64,000 nt of DNA from contig NZ_BCYX01000016.1 in NCBI RefSeq assembly GCF_001598415.1, positions 1 to 64,000 of the forward strand. The letters are read 5' to 3'. The position numbers and the translations under genes were made by a program. The first letter of the stretch is position 1. The number at the start of each line of letters is the position of its first letter. This DNA comes from Sphingomonas mali NBRC 15500 (GTDB lineage Bacteria; Pseudomonadota; Alphaproteobacteria; Sphingomonadales; Sphingomonadaceae). Below, piece after piece: positions 41,825 through 49,284 of this stretch. The notes under the pieces were generated by a model, which had not been told where the DNA came from, did not search any database, and saw only the letters and a program-made list of their open reading frames with translations.

Positions 41825-42531
41825 CGCGCCAGCCGTTTCTCGATTGTCTGCCAGAGCGTGGCGAATGCGCGCGCCGCCGCCGAGCTTCCGGCGAACTGCC
41901 CCACCGCCGCGCGGCGATCGCCCATCTGTTCGACGATGCTGGCCATCGGGATAATCGGCCAGTCCGGCTGCGCGGCGACCGCTTCGCCGTGCAGCCTGCG
42001 CCGGCGGTCGACCATGACGTGGACCGGCAGAACCTTGGTCTTCCCCAGCGACGCGGCCATGTCGTGGAACGCGCGCTGCGACAGTGGCGAAGGGATGACG
42101 GGAACGACGATCAGGTCGGCGGCGCGGATCACCTGTTCGCTGGTTTCGGTGAGGCCCGGCGGACAATCGAGGATCACCCGATCGTAATCCTTGGCCAGCG
42201 AGCCCAGCAGCTTTTGCAGCCGCTTCTTCTTGTCTAGCTCGTGGAACAGCAGATCGAGCCCGCGCAGCGACGTGTCAGCGGCGATCACGTCGAGTCGCGC
42301 GATCGCGGTTGCGCGGGCGAGCTTGCTCGGTTCGACGTCCTTGGTGAACACCGACTGCGCGTCGGCCTTGGCCTTTTTGGTCGGTAGCAGGAAGCTGCTT
42401 GCCGCTTGCGGATCGAGATCCCACAGCAGGGTACGACGCGATGACAGCGTAGCCGCGGCCCAGGCCAGATTGACCGCCAGCGTCGTTTTACCAACGCCAC
42501 CTTTCAGGCTGTAGATCGCGATTGTCGCCAT
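41821..42531 (-). CDS. ParA family ATPase
   Basis: A 236-aa ATPase with the deviant Walker A KGGVGKTTLAVNLA near the N-terminus, switch I LLWDLDPQAASSF, and the Walker B strand VILDCPPGLTETSE. No ParB partner is adjacent, so this is an orphan, possibly positioning another structure or acting with the transferase that follows. Its end overlaps aat. The ATG start has GCGGGC upstream with no strong ribosome binding site. Confidence 0.92.
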   Translation of the reverse strand: MATIAIYSLKGGVGKTTLAVNLAWAAATLSSRRTLLWDLDPQAASSFLLPTKKAKADAQSVFTKDVEPSKLARATAIARLDVIAADTSLRGLDLLFHELDKKKRLQKLLGSLAKDYDRVILDCPPGLTETSEQVIRAADLIVVPVIPSPLSQRAFHDMAASLGKTKVLPVHVMVDRRRRLHGEAVAAQPDWPIIPMASIVEQMGDRRAAVGQFAGSSAAARAFATLWQTIEKRLAR

Positions 42532-42625
42532 GCCCGCTCCTGTTGGGCCACGACCAGAAAGGTGCCCAATATGGGCAGAGGATGCAACAGCGGTCCGCGC
42601 CGAAACGCGGACCGCCGGGTTAAAA

Positions 42626-43012
42626 TCAGGCGTCGCAGGTCTGGGCAGGCTTGCCCGGCGCGGTCAGCTTGATCGATTTGGGCGTGCCCGACACTTCCCA
42701 GCCGCCGTCGGCGACATAGGGCTTGCCCGCTTCGGGGGCCTTCAGCACGACCGGCGCGGCGTCCGCCGGGGCCGACACGGTCAGCTGCTTGTCGCCTTCG
42801 AAGAAAGTCACGTGCGCCAACGTGTTATCGCCATGGCAGCGCATCGAGACCTCGGCCTTGATCGCCGGCGGAAGCTCGAACTTCGGCTTGGCGGCGACCG
42901 TCTTGTTCTCGACGGTGGTCGAGTTCTCGACGGTGGTGCTCGAGGTCTTGGATTGACAGGCCGTCAGCGCCAGAAGCGCCACGGCGGTTGCGGGGAGAAG
43001 GGGGGTCTTCAT
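42626..43012 (-). CDS. Lipoprotein, unknown function
   Basis: A 128-aa predicted lipoprotein. The signal peptide MKTPLLPATAVALLALTAC ends in a Leu-Thr-Ala-Cys lipobox; the mature part has a Ser/Thr/Val-rich linker with two TTVEN repeats and a C-terminal beta-like domain containing a possible disulfide (MRCHGDN and QTCDA). No family recognised. It is a single minus-strand gene downstream of the Y-family polymerase. Confidence 0.8.
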   Translation of the reverse strand: MKTPLLPATAVALLALTACQSKTSSTTVENSTTVENKTVAAKPKFELPPAIKAEVSMRCHGDNTLAHVTFFEGDKQLTVSAPADAAPVVLKAPEAGKPYVADGGWEVSGTPKSIKLTAPGKPAQTCDA

Positions 43013-43100
43013 AGGCTTTTGCGCTTCGCGCACGCAGCAGCCAAGGTCAAGATGTAACCATTTTGGGCCGTTCCGGGCATGATGCGTTGCAACAAAAGTG

Positions 43101-44447
43101 TCATTCGTGAAATTCGTCCATATCCGGGATGCGACCGAACGCAATTTTCGTACCGACGCGATCGATCCGTCCTCCATAAAACGGTCCGAGCGAGACGGCG
43201 TGACGGCCGAATTTCTCGTTGAGCCGGTCCATCGCGCGGCTGAGCGCCAGCCCGCGTGTTTCACGGGCCAACGGGTCGTCGGGATCGAGGTGCTCGAACA
43301 GCGACCCTTGCTCGCCGGCGACCGGGACGATCTCGTTTAGCGTCACGCCGATCATCCGCACGCGCAGCGAGCCGTGACGCAAGCGCCCTTCTTCGGCCAA
43401 CCGGGGAAACAAGGCGTCGAGCGCGGCGAGGACCTGGAAACTGTCCTGTGTCGGGGCCAGGCGGCGGCTGGTCTGCCACACGACCTTGTCCTGCTCGAAC
43501 CGGACGTGAAGGACCAGCAAGCGCGCCGCATAGCCCTTGCGGCGCAGCCGGCTCGCTGCCTTGAGCGCCAGGCGCCGCGCGGTCAGCCGCACCGGCTCGA
43601 GCCCGCGCTTGCCGGGCGACAGCACATGACTGTGTCCGATCGACCGCGTGCGCGTCGCCTTGTCGGGCAAGTCGACGCCATGGAGCAGATACCAGAGTCG
43701 ATCGCCGTTGGTGCCGCCCCAGGCGGTGCCGGCATCGCGCGGTCGGCGCTCGCAATATTGACGGATATCGTTGACCCCGTCGCGGGCCAGCCGGCGCTCC
43801 ATGTTCGCGCCGATTCCCGAAATGTCGCGCAATGCCAGCCCGAACAATCGGTGTGGCAACTGCTCGGCGGTCAACACGATCAGCCCGTCGGGTTTCTGCA
43901 TGTCGGAGGCGAGCTTGGCGAGAAGCCGGTTCGGCGCGATCCCGACCGACGAGGTCAGGCACTCGCCGACATTGGCGCGGATCCCCGCCTTGATCCGCCG
44001 TGCCAGCGCCACTGCCTGGTCTGGCGAATTCTCATTGTCGAGCAGACGGCACGCTACTTCGTCGATCGAACAGACCCGCGTCACGGGGATGTGCTTCCAG
44101 ATCTCCGCGATCACGGCGTCGTGGAACTCGACATATTTGTCGTGGCGCGCCGGCGCGATCAGCAACTCGCGGCATAGTCTTTTGGCTTCCCAGACGGGCG
44201 TGCCGGTGGTGATGCCATAGCGCTTGGCTTCGACCGACGCGGCGATCGCGACCGTCGTGTCGGACCCGACCGGCGCGACGATCACCGGTTTGCCGCGAAG
44301 GGCAGGGTCGAGTTGCTGTTCCACGCTGGCGAAATAGGAGTTGAGGTCGAGGAACAACCAGCGCAGCGGCCGCGGCGGCAACGTCAGCTCGACCGACAAA
44401 CCGTGCGCGTCGGCTGGAGCAGAGGATATCGATTCGGCCAGCGCCAT
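43101..44447 (-). CDS. Y-family DNA polymerase (UmuC/DinB-like)
   Basis: A 448-aa translesion polymerase. The palm has LRWLFLDLNSYFASVEQQ with the metal-binding Asp, and CSIDEVACRLL, the SIDE motif with the second acidic pair, so it looks catalytically competent. The little-finger region follows, with GKRGLEPVRLTARRLALKAA. The ATG at 44447 is preferred over 44459 because a perfect LexA box lies at 44454-44468 and overlaps the longer start. The gene is thus likely SOS-induced. It lies 27 bases downstream of a deoxyinosine-type glycosylase gene on the same strand, suggesting a repair pair. Confidence 0.93.
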   Translation of the reverse strand: MALAESISSAPADAHGLSVELTLPPRPLRWLFLDLNSYFASVEQQLDPALRGKPVIVAPVGSDTTVAIAASVEAKRYGITTGTPVWEAKRLCRELLIAPARHDKYVEFHDAVIAEIWKHIPVTRVCSIDEVACRLLDNENSPDQAVALARRIKAGIRANVGECLTSSVGIAPNRLLAKLASDMQKPDGLIVLTAEQLPHRLFGLALRDISGIGANMERRLARDGVNDIRQYCERRPRDAGTAWGGTNGDRLWYLLHGVDLPDKATRTRSIGHSHVLSPGKRGLEPVRLTARRLALKAASRLRRKGYAARLLVLHVRFEQDKVVWQTSRRLAPTQDSFQVLAALDALFPRLAEEGRLRHGSLRVRMIGVTLNEIVPVAGEQGSLFEHLDPDDPLARETRGLALSRAMDRLNEKFGRHAVSLGPFYGGRIDRVGTKIAFGRIPDMDEFHE

Positions 44448-44453
44448 GACGCG

Positions 44454-44468
44454 GAACATTATCAGAAC
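44454..44468 (-). promoter_or_regulatory. LexA (SOS) box of the Y-family polymerase
   Basis: On the minus strand GTTCTGATAATGTTC is a perfect match to the alphaproteobacterial GTTC-N7-GTTC. It ends six bases before the ATG at 44447 and covers the alternative start at 44459. Confidence 0.8.
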
Positions 44469-44486
44469 ATTGGCGCGCGAAACAGG

Positions 44487-44978
44487 TCAGAGATAATGGC
44501 GCAGCGCCGCCCATGCGCCCTGCTTCGCCGCGATGCCGATCGTGTGGAGCGGGCTGCTCGATGGCAAGGCGAGGAGGTCATATCGCTGAACATGGTCTTC
44601 CATCAGCCGTAGGCCGATCTTGTGCGCCGTCCCGCCGTTGAAGGCGATCGCGCGCAACCAGGGCAGCTTGGCGGCGAGTTGCTCGAGATCGTTGGGCGCA
44701 TGGTCGCGGATCGCGGCGTCGCTGCTGCCGGCGCGGGTGGCGGTCGCGACGACGTCCCACAGCCCGATATGCGCGTCGAGCAGCGTTGCGAGCCGATCCT
44801 CATAGTCCAAGGCCACCAGATCGCTTCCGACAACTGGGGAGAGCAGCCGCCAGAACTGATTCTGCGGATGCGCATAGTATCGTTGCGCCGCCAAGCTGCG
44901 GTCGCCGGGAAGGCTGCCGCAGATCAACACTTTGGTCCGCTTATCGACCACCGGGGCAAAGGAGCGTTTGAGCGTCAC
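44487..44978 (-). CDS. DNA-deoxyinosine glycosylase (UDG-family repair enzyme)
   Basis: A 163-aa DNA repair enzyme of the UDG superfamily (family 6-like, hypoxanthine/deoxyinosine activity). The start KVLICGSLPGDRSLAAQRYY then AHPQNQFWRLL is the family's N-terminal signature, and LPSSSPLHTIG near the end gives the second active-site motif. The GTG at 44978 is chosen as the start closest to the conserved sequence; no strong ribosome binding site is present. It is upstream of the SOS-regulated polymerase. Confidence 0.87.
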   Translation of the reverse strand: MTLKRSFAPVVDKRTKVLICGSLPGDRSLAAQRYYAHPQNQFWRLLSPVVGSDLVALDYEDRLATLLDAHIGLWDVVATATRAGSSDAAIRDHAPNDLEQLAAKLPWLRAIAFNGGTAHKIGLRLMEDHVQRYDLLALPSSSPLHTIGIAAKQGAWAALRHYL

Positions 44979-45068
44979 GGCAATAATGTAGCGCGCCCCA
45001 CCAAGCGCGTCGCGCCTTGACCGCGCTGCCGGTTCGGGTGACGATCTTTGCCAATCAGGGAGATGGGC

Positions 45069-45338
45069 ATGAAGCGAGTGCTGTTGGTAGGGGTGGTCCT
45101 GGCCGTGCTGGCGGGATGCGGCGGCAGCCCGACGGCGGTCGGACAGAATTCGGCTGACTCGATCACCACCACGGCTGTCGGCAATGTCGTCGCGACGGTG
45201 CCGAGCCCGACGCCGACGCCCACAGAGAATGCTGCTGCGGCGGCGACGCCCGACAACGTGGCGGCGGCTGACGATAGCGCGGGGGCTAATGAGACGTCGA
45301 CCAACAGCGCGGCGAGCAGTGACGCCCACCAGGAGTAA
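45069..45338 (+). CDS. Small Ala/Thr-rich lipoprotein
   Basis: An 89-aa predicted lipoprotein. MKRVLLVGVVLAVLAGC ends in a Leu-Ala-Gly-Cys lipobox; the mature part is a low-complexity Ala/Thr/Asp/Pro sequence with no domain. The ATG at 45069 follows GGGAG by seven bases; an in-frame ATG at 45063 is close. Function unknown. It is divergent from the glycosylase gene. Confidence 0.75.
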   Translation: MKRVLLVGVVLAVLAGCGGSPTAVGQNSADSITTTAVGNVVATVPSPTPTPTENAAAAATPDNVAAADDSAGANETSTNSAASSDAHQE

Positions 45339-45346
45339 TCGGTAGG

Positions 45347-45525
45347 CCGGAAAAGCCCTCTTCCCCTTGCGGCAGGGGCCCGCTCGGCGCAGCCGAGTGG
45401 GAGGGTTGGGGGCGAGCCGCAGGCTCGCGCGGCGCGAAGCGCCGCCCCCTCATCCAAGCTTCGCTAGGCAGCAAGCTGCCAAGCCCCGCTATCCTTCTCC
45501 CACAAGGGGAGAAGGAAGGGGTAAC
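45347..45525. repeat. Composite repeat region with nested hairpins
   Basis: CCTCTTCCCCTTG (45357-45369) is nearly complementary to CAAGGGGAGAAGG (45502-45514), enclosing four hairpins: GCTCGGCGCAGCCGAGT (also at 1683), GAGCCGCAGGCTC, GGCGCGAAGCGCC and AGCTTCGCTAGGCAGCAAGC. No gene in the 260-base gap. Confidence 0.7.
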
Positions 45526-45560
45526 CACACAACAAGGAATTGACCGGCCCGCAGCAGCGA

Positions 45561-45591
45561 TTGCTTGCCCGCGCCGCGCGGCGGTTTATCT
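45561..45591 (+). promoter_or_regulatory. Probable promoter of cysK
   Basis: TTGCTT (45561-45566), 18-19 bases, then TTTATC/TTATCT (45585-45591), ending seven bases before the ATG at 45599. No ribosome binding site is visible, so a leaderless message is possible. Confidence 0.4.
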
Positions 45592-45598
45592 AGGCCTC

Positions 45599-46573
45599 AT
45601 GCCCATCACGCCCGACACCCTGTCGCTCATCGGCCATACCCCTCTCGTCCGCCTCAAAGGGCCAAGCGAAGCGGCTGGCGCCGAGATTTTCGGCAAATGC
45701 GAATTCACCAATCCCGGCGCGAGCGTGAAGGATCGCGCTGCGCTGTTCATCGTCCAGGATGCGGAGGAGCGCGGGCTGATCGCGCCGGGCGGCACGATCG
45801 TCGAGGGGACGGCGGGCAATACCGGCATCGGGCTGGCGCTGGTCGCCAATGCCAAGGGTTACAAGACGATCATCGTCATGCCCGAGACGCAGAGCCGGGA
45901 GAAGATGGACACGCTGCACGCGCTCGGCGCCGAACTCGTCCTGGTGCCGGCCGCGCCTTATTCGAATCCTGGCCATTTCGTGCACACCAGCCGGCGTATC
46001 GCCGAAGAGACGCCGAATGCGATCTGGGCCAATCAGTTCGACAATATCGCCAATCGCAAGGCCCATATCGTCGGGACCGCCGAAGAGATCTGGGATCAGA
46101 TGGACGGCCGGATCGACGGGTTCACCTGTGCGGTGGGGACCGGCGGGACGCTGGCGGGCGTGGGGCTCGGCCTCAAGTCGCACGACGAGAAAGTGACGAT
46201 CGCGCTCAGCGACCCCGACGGCGCCGCGCTTTATTCTTATTATGCCTGTGGCGAACTCCGCAGCGAAGGATCATCGGTGGCGGAAGGGATCGGGCAAGCG
46301 CGGATCACCGCCAATCTCGAAGGCGCGCCGGTCGACACCCAATTCCGCATCTCGGACGCCGAAGGATATTATTGGGTCAGACGCCTGCTCGACGAAGAGG
46401 GGCTTTGCCTGGGGCTGTCGTCGGGTATCAATGTTGCCGGTGCCGTCGCGCTGGCAAAACAATTGGGTCCGGGGAGCAGGGTTGCGACGATCCTGTGCGA
46501 CACGGGATTCCGCTACCTTTCAACGCTCTACAACAACGACTGGTTGGCATCCAAAGGATTGGTTCCCGCCTAA
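45599..46573 (+). CDS. cysK: Cysteine synthase A
   Basis: A 324-aa PLP enzyme that makes cysteine from O-acetylserine and sulfide. The PLP lysine lies in NPGASVKDRAALFIV; GTAGNTGIGLALV and the phosphate-binding GTGGTLAGVG motif follow. The substrate-binding loop and C-terminal region LGLSSGINVAGAVALAKQLG are normal. It is a single gene. Confidence 0.97.
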   Translation: MPITPDTLSLIGHTPLVRLKGPSEAAGAEIFGKCEFTNPGASVKDRAALFIVQDAEERGLIAPGGTIVEGTAGNTGIGLALVANAKGYKTIIVMPETQSREKMDTLHALGAELVLVPAAPYSNPGHFVHTSRRIAEETPNAIWANQFDNIANRKAHIVGTAEEIWDQMDGRIDGFTCAVGTGGTLAGVGLGLKSHDEKVTIALSDPDGAALYSYYACGELRSEGSSVAEGIGQARITANLEGAPVDTQFRISDAEGYYWVRRLLDEEGLCLGLSSGINVAGAVALAKQLGPGSRVATILCDTGFRYLSTLYNNDWLASKGLVPA

Positions 46574-46642
46574 TGCGGTAGGCTGTGGCAACGGCAAGGT
46601 CGACAAACGCCTCGCGATGCGTTACATAAATGCCACACAAGT

Positions 46643-46921
46643 ATGAAAACACTGGTTCGCGACAACATTCAAACAATGCAGCGGGTGAAGGTCGGCATGA
46701 TCGGTCTCGCGGCCGTATTGCTGATGATCGGCGTCGCCGCGGCCCTGTTCACGATCGTCAGCCGGGAACGTCCGCTCAAGGCGGTGGGCGCGCCCAAGGT
46801 CGATGTCGCCGCCAACCTTGCCGCGTCGAACAGCGCCGCCCCGGCCGATACCGCGACCAGCGAGCCACTCGCCGAAATGGGCGTGGCTCCGGCGGCATCG
46901 CCCACCCCCACCAAGCCCTGA
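46643..46921 (+). CDS. Small single-pass membrane protein
   Basis: A 92-aa protein: a charged N-terminus (MKTLVRDNIQTMQRVKVG), one membrane helix (LAAVLLMIGVAAALFTIV) and a C-terminal Ala/Pro/Ser-rich tail of about 50 residues. I recognise no domain. It is 69 bases after cysK on the same strand; the mraZ region starts about 310 bases later. No ribosome binding site is clear, so the start is not certain. Confidence 0.65.
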   Translation: MKTLVRDNIQTMQRVKVGMIGLAAVLLMIGVAAALFTIVSRERPLKAVGAPKVDVAANLAASNSAAPADTATSEPLAEMGVAPAASPTPTKP

Positions 46922-47231
46922 TGTCCGTGCCCGCACCGGGAAGCGATGGGAAATCATCCCAAAGCTGGGCTGAGTCGTGGCGATTCCAACATTTCAAGTC
47001 CTCACGGGTGCCTTCAAGCGCCCGAAGGGCGGGCTATGGTTAAAGAAACTTTTATAATGTTTGTAATGGCTTAGCTTAGCTCGTCCAATACTGACCCATC
47101 AAACACCAAAAATTCCCATTGAATCCCATCCGGTGGCTTGATACGCCAGTCACCGGAAGTGGGGCGTTTTTACCCGTTGATTCTGATCACGTCGGCGCGA
47201 GCGAGGGCTCGTTCCGCGAACGGGAAAACGC
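46922..47231 (+). promoter_or_regulatory. dcw upstream region
   Basis: No gene. It contains a consensus TATAAT (47053-47058) without a good -35, the MraZ box array (47094-47128), and the ribosome binding region of mraZ. It is AT-richer than its neighbours between 47040 and 47140. Confidence 0.6.
47094..47128 (-). promoter_or_regulatory. MraZ box array, four units with 10-bp period
   Basis: Reading the minus strand, pentamers TGGGA, TGGGA, TGGTG and TGGGT occur at exact 10-bp spacing (plus-strand 47124-47128, 47114-47118, 47104-47108, 47094-47098). MraZ is known to bind TGGGN repeats separated by five bases upstream of its own operon in Escherichia coli. Here the repeats point opposite to mraZ. 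Confidence 0.8.
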
Positions 47232-47738
47232 ATGTCTGGTTCGGGGCGAACGGTGGCTGGGAGCAGCATCTATACGGGTACGGCACTGCAGCTTGTCGAT
47301 GACAAGAACCGCGTCTCTATCCCTGCCAAGTTCCGCGACGCCGTCATCGACAACACCCCGCCCGAGCGCTTCAAGAAAGGCCCGTTCGTCCTCATGGGCC
47401 AGCACCCCGAGGCGAAATGCCTGATCGCCTACGACCAGGGCTATGTCGACGCGAAGCTGGCCAAGGCCGCGGCGGGTGATAACGACCCCGCGTTCAACGT
47501 CCTTCGCGTCATCGCCGGCGGTGCCGAGGAAGTCGGCTTCGACAGCACCGGCCGCGCCGTCATCATCAACTGGATGAAGGAAGAGGCGGGCATCACCAAG
47601 CACGCCTTCTTCTACGGGTCGCTGACGCATTTCGAGATTTGGGATCCCCACACCCTTCTCGCCGCGACCGACGACCAGGCTGCCCCCGTCCTCAAGCGCA
47701 TCTGTCGCAACCTCATGCAGGAAAAGAACATCCTGTGA
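47232..47738 (+). CDS. mraZ: Transcriptional regulator MraZ
   Basis: A 168-aa ring-forming DNA-binding protein with two SpoVT/AbrB-like repeats. The hallmarks are [17 protein letters not shown] (first DxxxR) and [15 protein letters not shown] (second DxxxR). It represses its own operon by binding TGGG repeats, and such an array is present 100-140 bases upstream. The stop overlaps the rsmH start (GTGA). Confidence 0.95.
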   Translation: MSGSGRTVAGSSIYTGTALQLVDDKNRVSIPAKFRDAVIDNTPPERFKKGPFVLMGQHPEAKCLIAYDQGYVDAKLAKAAAGDNDPAFNVLRVIAGGAEEVGFDSTGRAVIINWMKEEAGITKHAFFYGSLTHFEIWDPHTLLAATDDQAAPVLKRICRNLMQEKNIL

Positions 47739-48682
47739 GCACGCCCACCCCCCATATTCCGGTGCTCATCGATGAGGTGATCGACGCTCTCCACCCCACC
47801 CCGGGAGAGCGTCATGTCGATGCGACCTTCGGCGCCGGCGGCTATACCCGGGCGATCCTCGCTAGGGGCGCCGAGGTGGTTGCGTTCGATCGCGACCCCG
47901 ATGCGATTGCTGCCGGCCAGGACATGGTCGCTGCGTCGGACGGGCGCCTCACGCTTGTCGAGGCGCCGTTCTCCGCGCTCGAGTCCGAACTCGACGCCCG
48001 CGGCCTCGCGCCGGTCGATGGCGTGGTAATGGATATCGGCGTGTCGTCGATGCAACTCGACCAGGCCGAGCGCGGCTTCTCGTTCCAGGGCGACGGGCCG
48101 CTCGACATGCGGATGAGCCAGTCGGGCGAGAGCGCCGCCGATTTCCTCAACAGCGCCGATGAGAGCGACATCGCCGATGTGCTCTACCTGTACGGCGAAG
48201 AGCCGCGCTCGCGCCGCGTTGCCCGTGCGATCGTCTCCGCAAGACCCCTTACGCGGACTTCCGAACTCGCGACCGTGGTGCGGAAGGCGCTAGGCCATAA
48301 GCCGCACGACAAGAAGGACCCCGCGACGCGGACCTTCCAGGCCGTACGGATTCATATCAACCGGGAGCTCGGCGAGCTGGCCGATGGTCTCGCCGCGGCG
48401 GAGCGTGTGCTCAAGCCCGGTGGGCGGCTGGCTGTGGTGACCTTCCATAGCCTGGAGGATCGGCTGGTGAAGCATTTCCTGCGCGAGCGGAGCGGCGCGA
48501 TGCCGTCCGGTTCGCGGCATCTGCCGCCTCAGGCCGCTCAGGCCGAAGCGACATTCGAAACGATCGGGCGCGCGGTGCGCCCCAGTGACGCCGAGCTGGC
48601 GCGGAACCCGCGTGCTCGTTCGGCGACCTTGCGTGTGGCCAGGCGGACCGCGTCGGCGGCCTGGGTTGCGGGAGAATTGTGA
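47735..48682 (+). CDS. rsmH: 16S rRNA (cytosine-N4)-methyltransferase
   Basis: A 315-aa enzyme (formerly MraW) that methylates C1402 of 16S rRNA with [23 protein letters not shown] then [16 protein letters not shown] forms the SAM site; [34 protein letters not shown] and [19 protein letters not shown] are the other hallmarks. The GTG start at 47735 overlaps the mraZ stop, and its TGA overlaps the next ATG. Confidence 0.97.
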   Translation: MSTPTPHIPVLIDEVIDALHPTPGERHVDATFGAGGYTRAILARGAEVVAFDRDPDAIAAGQDMVAASDGRLTLVEAPFSALESELDARGLAPVDGVVMDIGVSSMQLDQAERGFSFQGDGPLDMRMSQSGESAADFLNSADESDIADVLYLYGEEPRSRRVARAIVSARPLTRTSELATVVRKALGHKPHDKKDPATRTFQAVRIHINRELGELADGLAAAERVLKPGGRLAVVTFHSLEDRLVKHFLRERSGAMPSGSRHLPPQAAQAEATFETIGRAVRPSDAELARNPRARSATLRVARRTASAAWVAGEL

Positions 48683-49284
48683 TGGTTGTGGCGCATCGAT
48701 TTCGTTGGTTCGGCTGGTTCGTGCTCTGTGTGAGCGTGATTCTGGGCTGTTACCTCATGTCATCGCGCGTGGCGGCGGAACGCAACAAGCTCGCTGCGAT
48801 CGAATCCTCGATCGCGCGGACGCAGCGCGACATCACCGCGCTCGAAACCGAATTCGACACGCGCGCCAGCTTCGCGCAGCTGCAACGCTGGAACGGCGAC
48901 ACGCTGAAGCTGTCGGCGCCGACCGCCGGGCAGTATATCCGTAACGACGCCGAACTCGCCCAGGTCGATTTCAACGCGCCGGCACCGGCCGCGGGTCCGC
49001 AGATCCAGACCGCGGCGGCGGTCATTCCCAGCGCGCCGGTCGTGCCGGCGGATGCCGCCGTCGCTGCCAGCCCGGCAGCACCGGCGACGGCCGCGCCGGC
49101 CAAGATGAAGGAGGCGGTCGCGATGGTCTCGGCGCCCGTCGGGGCGAAACTCCAGCCTGTATCGGCCAAAGCGGCGATTAAGCCGAAGTCGTCGACCGTG
49201 GCGCTGCTCGATCGCAAGCTGCTCAGCGAAGCGACTCTCGGCTCGCTGTCGCGCGGCGCGCGTCGGGAGGATGGCGCCCGATGA
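48682..49284 (+). CDS. ftsL: Cell division protein FtsL (extended)
   Basis: A 200-aa bitopic division protein by position and layout: a short cytoplasmic N-terminus, one membrane helix (about residues 10-30, FGWFVLCVSVILGCYLMSSR), then a coiled-coil-like helix (AAERNKLAAIESSIARTQRD then ITALETEFDTRASFAQLQRW). It has a 100-residue Ala/Pro-rich C-terminal tail, longer than usual for FtsL. Sequence identity to FtsL is too low for direct recognition; synteny between rsmH and ftsI supports the call. It starts by TGATG overlap with rsmH. Confidence 0.8.
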   Translation: MVVAHRFRWFGWFVLCVSVILGCYLMSSRVAAERNKLAAIESSIARTQRDITALETEFDTRASFAQLQRWNGDTLKLSAPTAGQYIRNDAELAQVDFNAPAPAAGPQIQTAAAVIPSAPVVPADAAVAASPAAPATAAPAKMKEAVAMVSAPVGAKLQPVSAKAAIKPKSSTVALLDRKLLSEATLGSLSRGARREDGAR

